Part shown: piece by piece, positions 59,101 through 64,000 of the stretch
Layout: each line of letters starts with the position of its first letter
Position numbering within the stretch: position 1 is the first letter of the stretch
Origin: Epinephelus fuscoguttatus
Taxonomy: Eukaryota; Chordata; Actinopteri; Perciformes; Serranidae
Assembly: GCF_011397635.1 (NCBI RefSeq)
Contig: NC_064772.1
Location: forward strand, 16,817,035 to 16,881,034
Direction: 5' to 3'
Length of the DNA: 64,000 nucleotides
Made by a program: the position numbers and the translations under genes
The notes under the pieces: model-generated
The model's input: the letters and a program-made list of their open reading frames with translations, nothing else
What the model was told of the DNA's origin: nothing
Databases searched by the model: none

Positions 59101-62100
59101 AGACTTAGATTATACTGCACGAGTTGTGTGAGAGTTTTTAACAGATACAGTACAGGCCAAAAGTTTGGACACACCTTCTCATTCAATGCGTTTTCTTTAT
59201 TTTCATGACTATTTACATTGTAGATTCTCACTGAAGGCATCAAAACTATGAATGAACACATGTGGAGTTATGTACTTAACAAAAAAAGGTGAAATAACTG
59301 AAAACATGTTTTATTTTCTAGTTTCTTCAAAATAGCCACCCTTTGCTCTGATTACTGCTTTGCACACTCTTGGCATTCTCTCGATGAGCTTCAAGAGGTC
59401 GTCACCTGAAATGGTTTTCCAACAGTCTTGAAGGAGTTCCCAGAGGTGTTTAGCACTTGTTGGCCCCTTTGCCTTCACTCTGCGGTCCAGCTCACCCCAA
59501 ACCATCTCGATTGGGTTCAGGTCCGGTGACTGTGGAGGCCAGGTCACCTGCCGCAGCACTCCATCACTCTCCTTCTTGGTCAAATAGCCCTTACACAGCC
59601 TGGAGGTGTGTTTGGGGTCATTGTCCTGTTGAAAAATAAATGATCGTCCAACTAAACGCAAACTGGATGGGATGGCATGTCGCTGCAGGATGCTGTGGTA
59701 GCCATGCTGGTTCAGTGTGCCTTCAATTTTGAATAAATCCCCAACAGTGTCACCAGCAAAACACCCCCACACCATCACACCTCCTCCTCCATGCTTCACA
59801 GTGGGAACCAGGCATGTGGAATCCATCCGTTCACCTTTTCTGCGTCTCACAAAGACACGGCAGTTGGAACCAAAGATCTCAAATTTGGACTCATCAGACC
59901 AAAGCACAGATTTCCACTGGTCTAATGTCCATTCCTTGTGTTTCTTGGCCCAAACAAATCTCTTCTGCTTGTTGCCTCTCCTTAGCAGTGGTTTCCTAGC
60001 AGCTATTTGACCATGAAGGCCTGATTCGCGCAGTCTGCTCTTAACAATTGTTCTAGAGATGGGTCTGCTGCTAGAACTCTGTGTGGCATTCATCTGGTCT
60101 CTGATCTGAGCTGCTGTTAACTTGCGATTTCTGAGGCTGGTGACTCGGATGAACTTATCCTCAGAAGCAGAGGTGACTCTTGGTCTTCCTTTCCTGGGTT
60201 GGTCCTCATGTGTGCCAGTTTCGTTGTAGCGTTTGATGGTTTTTGCGACTCCACTTGGGGACACATTTAAAGTTTTTGCAATTTTCCGGACTGACTGACC
60301 TTCATTTCTTACAGTAATGATGGCCACTCGTTTTTCTTTAGTTAGCTGATTGGTTCTTGCCATAATATGAATTTTAACAGTTGTCCAATAGGGCTGTTGG
60401 CTGTGTATTAACCTGACTTCTGCACAACACAACTGATGGTCCCAACCCCATTGATAAAGCAAGAAATTCCACTAATTAACCCTGATAAGGCACGCCTGTG
60501 AAGTGGAAACCATTTCAGGTGACTACCTCTTGAAGCTCATGGAGAGAATGCCAAGAGTGTGCAAAGCAGTAATCAGAGCAAAGGGTGGCTATTTTGAAGA
60601 AACTAGAATATAAAACATGTTTTCAGTTATTTCACCTTTTTTTGTTAAGTACATAACTCCACATGTGTTCATTCATAGTTTTGATGCCTTCAGTGAGAAT
60701 CTACAATGTAAATAGTCATGAAAATAAAGAAAACGCATTGAATGAGAAGGTGTGTCCAAACTTTTGGCCTGTACTGTATTTTGATACAGTTTTTCTATTG
60801 TCAAACATGGACCCCTATGACTTCAGTTCATCAAGAGCTTCCTCCATTTTTGGATTCTTCGTTCAACGTCTTCTCAAATGCAAAAATAACAGATGGTGAG
60901 TGAGTGACACAGAGTCTTTGATCGATTCACCATCATTCAGTATTTTTACTTATTACTTCAATGCTGTGTTTTCCCTGCAGATCCAAAACTGTTTTCAACA
61001 ACCTTGGGGAGGAGGACATTGGCATCTACTCATGTCTTGTTACCCACACTGATGGTGCTTCATCCAGCTACGCTCTCTCCGAGGAAGGTGGTTACAAAGT
61101 CACACGTTTTAGAAAGTGAAAGTAATAAAATGACTTCATTTCTCTCATTTATGAAACTATTTCTCATATCTTTGTCAGAGTTGAAGAGGCTGCTGGTGGT
61201 CAGCCATGACCACAAATTCCCCAGTGAGTGTATCAGCATGTAATCACAGCTGTTATTCAAATTATGTCATGGACTGGACTGTTTTTCTGAGCTGGCTCAC
61301 ACTCTTTCTTATAGTTATTCCCCTGAAGTCAGAGTTGGCTGTGGAGCTGCTGGAGAAGGGCAGAGTTCGCTTTTGGCTGCAGGCGGAAAAAATTTCAGCT
61401 AACGGCAAAGTGGATTACATCTTCAATGACAACTCTCTCTCTCATGGGGATGTCAGTAAACAAATTGTATTCATAATACACCTAGGAATTTTATTTTTCT
61501 GTGTCTTTTTATATGTTGATGAGGAATTTTTTGTCTTTGTTTTATAGAAATACAAGATGAACTTTGACAAGAACACCGGTGTGATTGAGATGATCATGGA
61601 GTGTCTGACTCCGGCAGATGAGGGTACCTTCACCTTCCAGTTGCAGGATGGGAAAGCCACCAACCAGTCCAGCTTGGTGCTGATAGGAGATGGTATGTTC
61701 AGTCCAACAATAAAATCCTAAAGATCATCTTAATAAAAAAATTCTATTAAGCTTGACCTCAGGGAGAGTTTAGATACCATTTTAGAGTCTAAAACCCCAT
61801 GGGGAATCACTGGATACTTAACTTTTTGGCATAGGAATATAAATGATTTAAAATGGTGCAGTTTTTGGCATCCTCAGTGCAAACATATTATGTCAATAGT
61901 ATGATTGACGGGACACTGAGTTCAGTAGGCTCAGCTCAACAAGCAATAACTGCTAAACGTTAATGTCATCTCAATTCATTACCACCAGCTCAAACTTTTT
62001 TCTTATTCCAATCATTATTCTGTCTAAGTGAAAACTTTTGTCTAATGTACCATGATGTAAAAGACCTTTTATATCATTTTATGGCTTCTAAATTTTCTTA

Positions 62101-63971
62101 TTATTCTAACCATGGTTTTTGAGTTTGCCTAATTATAATGATACACAGTGGTGTCATGGTAGTTGATAAGGTGGGTGCACTACTAGGTCAGGGTTAGGCA
62201 GCCTGCAACTCTGGAGCCACATACAGCTCTGAAGCTGCTCTCCAGTGGCTCCCTGTGGCTTTGACAGAAAATGGTAGGTAAATAAATAATAGTTATTTCA
62301 GTCAGGACCACTTAAGTCCAAGAAAATGTTATTTCCATTTGCAATATTATGTTTGGCAGTATGGCTCTGTTCTGGGGTCTCTCTGCCTTTTCTCGGGTCT
62401 ACACACAAAGCTTCTTCCACGGACCTATGTGGTAAGCCTTAAAGCACAGAGAGCACACCTCTCTGCCCTTCCATGCGCCTACATGGAAAGCCTAAGGCAG
62501 AGGAAAGTAGAGAATTTAATAGTGTGTGGACAGATTGTCTTGCTTTCAGCACCAACACTGCAAAGTTAAAGTACCAAATAATCATAAATAGCCCACGGCA
62601 GAGTCGCTACTTCGTGGTAAAACAGTAATAAATGCTCATTTAGACCTATTAGTAATGTTGATAGGCTAATTTAATTACTGTTCCTACAGACAATCGGGCG
62701 GGATCTAGACCCTGATCAGACAACTTTTTCTCCAACACGGTTCAACACTGAACCCAAACTACATTCACGCTATCGTATAATCGAACAGCAACCAAACACA
62801 TATCGCATGGTTAGATTTCATGGGTTAGATTAAGTGTTGTTTTGCACTGTAAAATGTTAACATTGCAAACTCTTTTTATTTGCAGTGTTCGAGGAGCTGC
62901 AGAAGGAATCACAGTTCCAGATGAAAGAATGGGTCAGAAAGCAAGGTATGAGACACTTATTACTGACGAGGATAGTGCCCTAAATACTCATGTAATTATT
63001 GTTGCATGCATACTCATCTTTTAGTCATGTACTTAACAACTAACAGTTATTTTCATTATTGATAAAACTGATGATTTTTGTCTTGAATAAACAGTTGGTC
63101 AGGTTGTCTATAAAGCCCAGTTCAGACCAAAGATTCACGACGAGATGAGTTGAAAACTACTTGCGATGTGCTGTTCTGCAACATTCTGAAAACCTGCCAG
63201 TTACACCAATGCAACTAGATGAGACGGTGTATCATCTCTGTGCAACAACTCTCTGTACTTCTGTTCTGATTTCCAGCTTTTCAGGCTTATTTTGTAACTG
63301 AATATAAATTGTAGCTTCTTAAAGTATGAATGAGGATAGTGATAGTGAGATACTGGCTATAGCTGCATTTGTAGTAGTGATGAAAGGGTGAAATACAGGA
63401 ACAAAACGAGCATCAGATGGACTGTATTCATGATAAATACGCCACAATAATATAAATAATCAGCTCCAATTAATCAGTCAGTGAGAATGTGTGTGAGGGA
63501 GGGGGCATAAGCACATACAGCGAGCAGCAGCAGCAACCAACTGTCTGACTGTCTCAGACAGCCAGTTCACACCGCTGCAACTTTTCTCTGCAACGTTCCA
63601 AAACGGTTTCATCAATCTTTAGTCTGAGCTGGGCTTTACACGTCAGAAAATGACACAAAACACTTGTCACAGTTTCGCAGTGCCTGAGGTGACATCTTTA
63701 AATGTCTTGTTTCAGGAAAGAGAAAAGCAAAAAATACTCACACTGGAGAGTCTAGAAGCAGACATGTTTTGTATTTTAAAAATGGACTTAAATGATTAAA
63801 TAATTCTCCAGTTGATCAACTAATTGAATAAATCCCTCAAGATTTCACTGTTGGTCTACGTTTGCATTATATGATTTTCATATTTTAAACTACCATGTTT
63901 CAGGTCCTCACTTTATCGAGTATTTGGATTATGAGGTGACACCAGAGTGCTGCGTTATACTGAAATGCAAG
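29376..63971 (+). CDS. MYOM1: Myomesin-1, sarcomeric M-band protein (5' part; continues past the window)
   Basis: The main model has 29 coding exons totalling 4005 nt, or 1335 codons, with phase consistent at every junction. Domain order matches myomesin: unique N-terminus, Ig My2-My3, FnIII My4-My6, EH-type cassette, FnIII My7-My8, Ig My9-My11. The last exon in view ends VILKCK at 63971 with a donor directly after, so the remaining Ig domains and the dimerising C-terminus lie outside. Myomesin-1 crosslinks thick filaments at the M-band and binds titin and myosin. MYOM1 rather than MYOM2 is supported by the MYL12 neighbour and by the EH-type exon. Exon coordinates are given in the segment entries. 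Introns are large and transposon-rich. Confidence 0.95.
29770..30960. repeat. Minisatellite, unit about 60 bp, about 20 copies, in MYOM1 intron
   Basis: The recurring unit contains GCCACAAACATGGCTGGAAA, then TGTCC, a variable segment, and CATTAAAAATACCCGGTTTT. Copies are spaced about 55-65 bp. Variants recur in the same order (GGGCTGGAAATGTCTTGACG, then GGCTGGCAGTGTCCCA, then the CAGGGCCGGAAATGTCC variant). For example GGCTGGCAG occurs at 30192 and 30530, so the array has a higher-order repeat of roughly 340 bp. No stable coding frame. Confidence 0.9.
30961..34705. other. MYOM1 intron, remainder; possible old repeat at 34150-34400
   Basis: No conserved exon was recognised. The stretch 34150-34400 (GTTCATTCCTCCATTCATTG, TCTCTTTCATTGTAAGTTTA) shows weak similarity in layout to the repeats at 35590-35990 and 53805-54215. 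It may be a third, diverged copy. Confidence 0.4.
35386..36287. mobile_element. MITE with terminal inverted repeats in MYOM1 intron
   Basis: The left end GCTGCCTTCAAATGG (35386-35400) is matched by the inverted right end CCATTTGAAGGCAGC (36273-36287), a perfect 15-bp inverted pair. The interior (35590-35990) is related to 53805-54215: both share TTTAGCACTCTG, GGGGATAAAAT, CTCTTCC and GATGGACCCAC. The flanks at 35250-35380 and 36310-37110 contain loosely repeated TGACATC-type words. No coding capacity was seen. Confidence 0.7.
37749..40017 (+). CDS. MYOM1: MYOM1 segment: Ig domain My2, 3 exons
   Basis: Exons are 37749-37906, 38097-38189 and 39929-40017, about residues 155-267. Visible I-set Ig landmarks are the first Cys in CVRLHCTVSGWPDPRVVW, the core Trp spanning the 37906/38097 splice junction (VW|YKNN), LESRYNVHSLEIN, and the closing DTAQYRASAMN in place of the usual D-x-G-x-Y-x-C. 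The alanine where a second cysteine is usual is also what I recall for mammalian myomesin-1 here (DTAQYRASAMN). This domain lies directly after the myosin-binding N-terminus. Confidence 0.92.
38516..38896. mobile_element. hAT-like MITE
   Basis: The left end AAGGCCTTGTTCAGACTGC pairs with the inverted right end, whose reverse complement is AAGGCTGCGTTCAGACTGC. The length is about 380 bp with no coding capacity. The right end abuts the next MITE directly. Confidence 0.75.
38896..39070. mobile_element. Short MITE abutting the previous one
   Basis: The ends TAAGGCCCAGACACACCAA and (inverted) TAAGGACCCGACACACCAA define a 175-bp element. It contains no open frame of interest. Confidence 0.75.
40307..40348 (+). 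CDS. MYOM1: MYOM1 segment: My2-My3 linker exon
   Basis: This 42-nt exon encodes FKGEVDEFLPRPR across its junctions. It corresponds to the mammalian YKGEFDE linker. It is flanked by CTCCAAAG acceptor and GTAAGT donor, with phase 1 on both sides. Confidence 0.85.
40410..41402. mobile_element. Composite of two nested MITEs in MYOM1 intron
   Basis: The outer element begins TTAAAGCTGCATTCA and ends with the inverted-like TAATGCAGCTTTAA. Inside it, about 40607-41057, lies a second element with ends TAAGGCCCTGTCTACATG and, on the opposite strand, TTAGGCTCTGTCTACAGA. Neither has a transposase. Confidence 0.6.
41603..41617 (+). CDS. MYOM1: MYOM1 15-nt microexon (candidate)
   Basis: The block GGGCCAGTACTGAAG lies between an acceptor (GCAATGCAG) and a donor (GTAACA). 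It carries phase 1 on both sides and would add R-A-S-T-E to the My2-My3 linker. Mammalian myomesin-1, as I recall, has GASTMP in the equivalent linker, which supports the call. Skipping it also keeps frame, so it may be alternative. Confidence 0.6.
42343..43413 (+). CDS. MYOM1: MYOM1 segment: Ig domain My3, 2 exons
   Basis: Exons are 42343-42504 and 43252-43413, both 162 nt and phase 1 to phase 1, about residues 287-394. Landmarks are DKFGVSFGREGETMSLGCTV with the first Cys, QPEIQWYRDG with the core Trp, WSGDRATLTLTHLNKEDEGL and YTLRV, then SAYVFVR closing the domain. It closely matches mammalian myomesin-1 My3. Confidence 0.95.
44294..44323 (+). CDS. MYOM1: MYOM1 candidate 30-nt cassette exon
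   Basis: A 30-nt open block lies between an acceptor (TGTTACAG) and a donor (GTAAAC). Spliced between 43413 and 45842 it keeps phase 1 on both sides. It would insert A-Q-G-R-P-L-K-R-R-P, a strongly basic decapeptide, between Ig My3 and FnIII My4. I do not recall an equivalent in mammalian MYOM1. It is excluded from the main model. A chance pairing of splice-like sites is the alternative. Confidence 0.4.
44571..45357. mobile_element. Foldback MITE in MYOM1 intron (complete copy)
   Basis: The left arm begins GAAGGAATAATTCAACCCCG and the right arm ends GGTTGAAGTATTCCTTTAA. The inner arms pair over hundreds of bases: GAACGAAGAATCCAAAAACA at about 44640 is the inverse of TGTTTTTGGATTCTTCTTTT near 45230, and TCCATGTTTAACAAC pairs with GTTGTTTAACATGG. 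The same family occurs at 25808-26076 and 57776-60910. Confidence 0.85.
45842..46467 (+). CDS. MYOM1: MYOM1 segment: FnIII domain My4, 2 exons
   Basis: Exons are 45842-45983 and 46268-46467, about residues 395-508. FnIII landmarks are GAPGAPLDVRCLDANKDYII, VTWKQPAIDRGSSILGYFVD, FPVTGLVEGRSYMFRVRAVN and SRVSEPVAAMDPADRARMR. The domain linker is close to the mammalian sequence. Confidence 0.95.
46784..47961 (+). CDS. MYOM1: MYOM1 segment: linker and FnIII domain My5, 3 exons
   Basis: Exons are 46784-46837 (linker, SAPWTGQIIVTEEEPA), 47563-47687 and 47778-47961, about residues 509-629. Landmarks are LELLVTEATKNYVVLSWKPP, VMYYVEKCVSGTDSWQRVNT, KSPRFALFDLAEGKSYSFRV and EATTVGDKL. Confidence 0.95.
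48053..48444 (+). CDS. MYOM1: MYOM1 segment: FnIII domain My6, 2 exons
   Basis: Exons are 48053-48227 and 48323-48444, about residues 630-728. Landmarks are DIPSAPSKVVPTRNTDTSVV, VSWEASKEAKELVGYYIEGS, CHGLMTGEKYIFRVRAVNAA and EPVEVKAAIG. The exon ends in phase 1, which lets the next cassette be included or skipped. Confidence 0.95.
48541..49940. other. MYOM1 intron: AT-rich tract and a retroposon-like tail
   Basis: The stretch 48541-49040 is very AT-rich with TTTATTTATTTATTT-type runs. The stretch 49560-49600 is pyrimidine-rich. At 49885-49930 the pattern ATTCCCC (expanded C run), GGGATTAATAAAGTA, then CTACCTACTTACC resembles a retroposon 3' tail that also appears at 58650-58682. No exon was recognised. 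Confidence 0.5.
50576..51496. mobile_element. Foldback MITE with a nested smaller MITE
   Basis: The left end GAAATGGGACCTATTATGC and the inverted right end GCATAATAGGTTCTCTTTAA mark the outer element. Nested at about 50849-51099 is a second element with ends CAGTGGTTCCCAACTGG and (reverse strand) CAGTGGCTCCCAATTGG. Confidence 0.7.
51917..52393 (+). CDS. MYOM1: MYOM1 EH-type alternative cassette exon, 477 nt
   Basis: The exon runs from acceptor TCCTGTAG to donor GTGAGG, with phase 1 on both sides, and adds 159 residues (about 729-887) between FnIII My6 and My7. It starts GGGIPHGVLPEMGPGGN; the human EH exon starts GGGV at the same place as I recall. Composition is low complexity, with many Ala, Glu, Ser, Pro and Lys and an SDSVSDSLTD stretch, and no predicted fold. 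That fits the disordered elastic EH segment included in embryonic heart and some slow fibres. It is longer than the roughly 100-residue human segment. Reading through the donor meets a stop at 52423-52425. Confidence 0.88.
52745..52790. repeat. CA microsatellite
   Basis: An imperfect run of CACACA repeats lies in the MYOM1 intron. Confidence 0.7.
53131..53370. mobile_element. MITE-like repeat related to 26870-27180
   Basis: It contains ATGAAGCCACAGCCAGCAGA, CTTAGCTTAGCATAGCATAA and CAGCTAGCCTGGCTCTGCAC, the same word order as the copy upstream of MYOM1. Confidence 0.65.
53480..54215. repeat. Repeat-derived DNA in MYOM1 intron
   Basis: The stretch 53480-53770 (GGAGCTGTATACAGCATTCA, CAACATGGAGGTAGCTGAGG) resembles a common fish repeat from memory. 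The stretch 53805-54215 is related to the interior of the MITE at 35386-36287. Confidence 0.55.
54739..55171 (+). CDS. MYOM1: MYOM1 segment: FnIII domain My7, 2 exons
   Basis: Exons are 54739-54935 and 55045-55171, about residues 888-995. Landmarks are SPAPPYGITVLECVRDSMVL, AWKQPTFIGGADITGYFVDY, VSDLKENKKYQFQVRAANMA and CEEWTIAVP. The last of these matches the mammalian My7-My8 linker. Confidence 0.95.
55172..57139. other. MYOM1 intron, no recognised gene
   Basis: A pyrimidine-rich stretch at 55590-55760 is built of ACTTTT-like words. No exon, RNA gene or clear transposon was recognised in the rest. Confidence 0.5.
57140..57525 (+). CDS. MYOM1: MYOM1 segment: FnIII domain My8, 2 exons
   Basis: Exons are 57140-57324 and 57411-57525, about residues 996-1095. 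Landmarks are PPHDLQIREVRSDSLALLWK, PVNGFYIDIKEAEAPEEAWR, IKNLKEGESYVFRVRARNKA and EAVSAITKPG. The 57324 donor is a weak GTCGCC, and the intron between the two exons is only 86 bp. Homology to the mammalian YLKVRGLKEG stretch supports this junction. Confidence 0.92.
57605..61223 (+). CDS. MYOM1: MYOM1 segment: Ig domain My9, 3 exons split by a transposon-filled intron
   Basis: Exons are 57605-57761, 60981-61087 and 61179-61223, about residues 1096-1198. Landmarks are TKEIVVDVDDDGIISLNFEC, KFVWSKNYEDI, GEEDIGIYSCLVTHTDGASS and the helical linker EELKRLLVVSHDHKFP. The 3.2-kb intron after 57761 is almost entirely nested mobile elements, including the Tc1. Confidence 0.93.
59148..60776 (-). mobile_element. 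Tc1-like transposon, apparently complete
   Basis: The ends are CAGTACAGGCCAAAAGTTTGG and its inverse, with TA at both borders (59146-59147 and 60777-60778). The inverted repeats are about 270 bp (59148-59420 and 60505-60776) and nearly identical, which implies recent insertion. The single gene inside is on the minus strand. I recall closely similar elements from several teleosts and from lampreys; that is from memory. Confidence 0.93.
59311..60363 (-). CDS. Tc1-family transposase, intact frame, 350 aa
   Basis: The frame opens at MARTNQLTKEKRVAIITV (60363) and has no internal stop or frameshift. An in-frame ATG at 60462 precedes it but adds sequence unlike the family. Residues 1-110 form a paired helix-turn-helix DNA-binding region (SVRKIAKTLNVSPSGVAKTI, then the GRPR AT-hook-like motif KGRPRVTS). 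The catalytic DDE triad is visible: WSDESKF, QQDNDPKHTSRL and LNPIEMVWGELD, the last two with D(34)E-type spacing. The C-terminal 35 codons lie inside the left inverted repeat. It would act in the nucleus by cut and paste at TA sites. Length matches active Tc1 transposases; activity is untested. Confidence 0.93.
   Translation of the reverse strand: MARTNQLTKEKRVAIITVRNEGQSVRKIAKTLNVSPSGVAKTIKRYNETGTHEDQPRKGRPRVTSASEDKFIRVTSLRNRKLTAAQIRDQMNATQSSSSRPISRTIVKSRLRESGLHGQIAARKPLLRRGNKQKRFVWAKKHKEWTLDQWKSVLWSDESKFEIFGSNCRVFVRRRKGERMDSTCLVPTVKHGGGGVMVWGCFAGDTVGDLFKIEGTLNQHGYHSILQRHAIPSSLRLVGRSFIFQQDNDPKHTSRLCKGYLTKKESDGVLRQVTWPPQSPDLNPIEMVWGELDRRVKAKGPTSAKHLWELLQDCWKTISGDDLLKLIERMPRVCKAVIRAKGGYFEETRK
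61315..61692 (+). CDS. MYOM1: MYOM1 segment: Ig domain My10, 2 exons
   Basis: Exons are 61315-61451 and 61548-61692, about residues 1199-1292. Landmarks are PLKSELAVELLEKGRVRFWL, QAEKISANGKVDYIFND, KYKMNFDKNTGVIEMIMECL and DEGTFTFQLQDGKATNQSSL. Like mammalian My10, it lacks the usual first-strand cysteine. Confidence 0.94.
61693..62885. other. MYOM1 intron, no recognised gene
   Basis: The block near 62190-62270 (AACTCTGGAGCCACATACAG, CAGTGGCTCCCTGTGGCT) looks like a fragment of a common repeat. Nothing else was recognised. Confidence 0.45.
62886..63971 (+). CDS. MYOM1: MYOM1 segment: inter-Ig helix and start of Ig My11, 2 exons
   Basis: Exons are 62886-62945 (FEELQKESQFQMKEWVRKQ, the alpha-helical linker typical between the C-terminal myomesin Ig domains) and 63904-63971 (GPHFIEYLDYEVTPE, VILKCK, start of My11). 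The donor GTGAGA follows directly, and the rest of the gene is beyond the window. Confidence 0.92.
63111..63638. mobile_element. MITE with 25-bp inverted ends in MYOM1 intron
   Basis: The left end TAAAGCCCAGTTCAGACC and the reverse strand of the right end, TAAAGCCCAGCTCAGACT, continue to AAAGATT on both sides. The element is 528 bp with no coding capacity. Confidence 0.8.
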
Positions 63972-64000
63972 GTGAGACAGAACTTTAAAGGGTTTTTTTT

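Larger units (their letters stand above)
57776..60910. mobile_element. Foldback MITE with three nested insertions
   Basis: The left end (GAAAGGAATACTTCATCCC) starts 14 bp after the 57761 donor. The family body (GAACGAAGAATCCAAAAACA at 58537, GACAGTCCTTTCCAACAGG, and GACTTCAGTTCATCAAGAGC at 60820) matches the copy at 44571-45357. Inserted in it are a repeat at about 57850-58440, a retroposon-like tail at 58650-58700 and the Tc1 element at 59148-60776. The far right terminus is missing. Confidence 0.7.

Noticed and set aside
59457-60010. Plus-strand frames of 60-97 codons over the Tc1
   Set aside because: They are antisense shadows of the transposase gene on the minus strand.

Overview
This window is nuclear DNA from a teleost fish, most likely a percomorph. 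It is AT-rich and intron-rich with canonical GT-AG splice sites. It is crowded with short foldback DNA transposons, a tRNA-derived SINE and a Tc1-like transposon. I reconstructed four protein-coding genes exon by exon from conserved protein sequence, splice sites and reading-frame phase: CHMP5 (+, 1182-6130, complete, 220 aa), FASTKD3 (-, 10461-6578, complete, 669 aa), MYL12-type regulatory light chain (-, 19448-17397, complete, 172 aa) and MYOM1 (+, 29376-63971, 5' part, runs off the right edge).

Layout. 1-1020: AT-rich upstream DNA. 1021-6410: CHMP5 with a compact promoter (CACGTG E-box and ETS-like site) and a 786-bp foldback element in intron 5. CHMP5 and FASTKD3 converge, with polyadenylation signals only 60 bp apart. 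11270-16290: about 5 kb of satellite-like DNA. A core of roughly forty 60-bp units, each made of two diverged 30-bp halves, is flanked by degenerate monomers. 17050-20975: MYL12. 21000-28600: the intergenic space between the divergent MYL12 and MYOM1 promoters, with a CArG box and M-CAT motif beside MYL12 and several MITEs. 28609-64000: MYOM1, whose introns hold a second minisatellite (29770-30960), many nested MITEs and a Tc1 element with an intact transposase frame (59148-60776).

MYOM1 reads as unique N-terminus, Ig My2-My3, FnIII My4-My6, a long low-complexity cassette at the place of the vertebrate EH-myomesin segment, FnIII My7-My8, and Ig My9 to the start of My11. The 29 coding exons in the main model total 4005 nt, exactly 1335 codons, with every junction in phase. 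A further 30-nt exon-like block that keeps frame was found at 44294-44323. MYOM1 (sarcomeric M-band) and MYL12 (actomyosin light chain) lie head to head, as I recall for the human 18p11 locus; CHMP5 (ESCRT-III) and FASTKD3 (mitochondrial RNA) are unrelated housekeeping neighbours.

I found no clearly new biological system. The best leads are the candidate 30-nt MYOM1 cassette exon, the enlarged EH-type cassette, the higher-order organisation of the two 60-bp-period repeats, the young Tc1 whose inverted repeats include the end of its transposase gene, and the CArG/M-CAT pair near MYL12.
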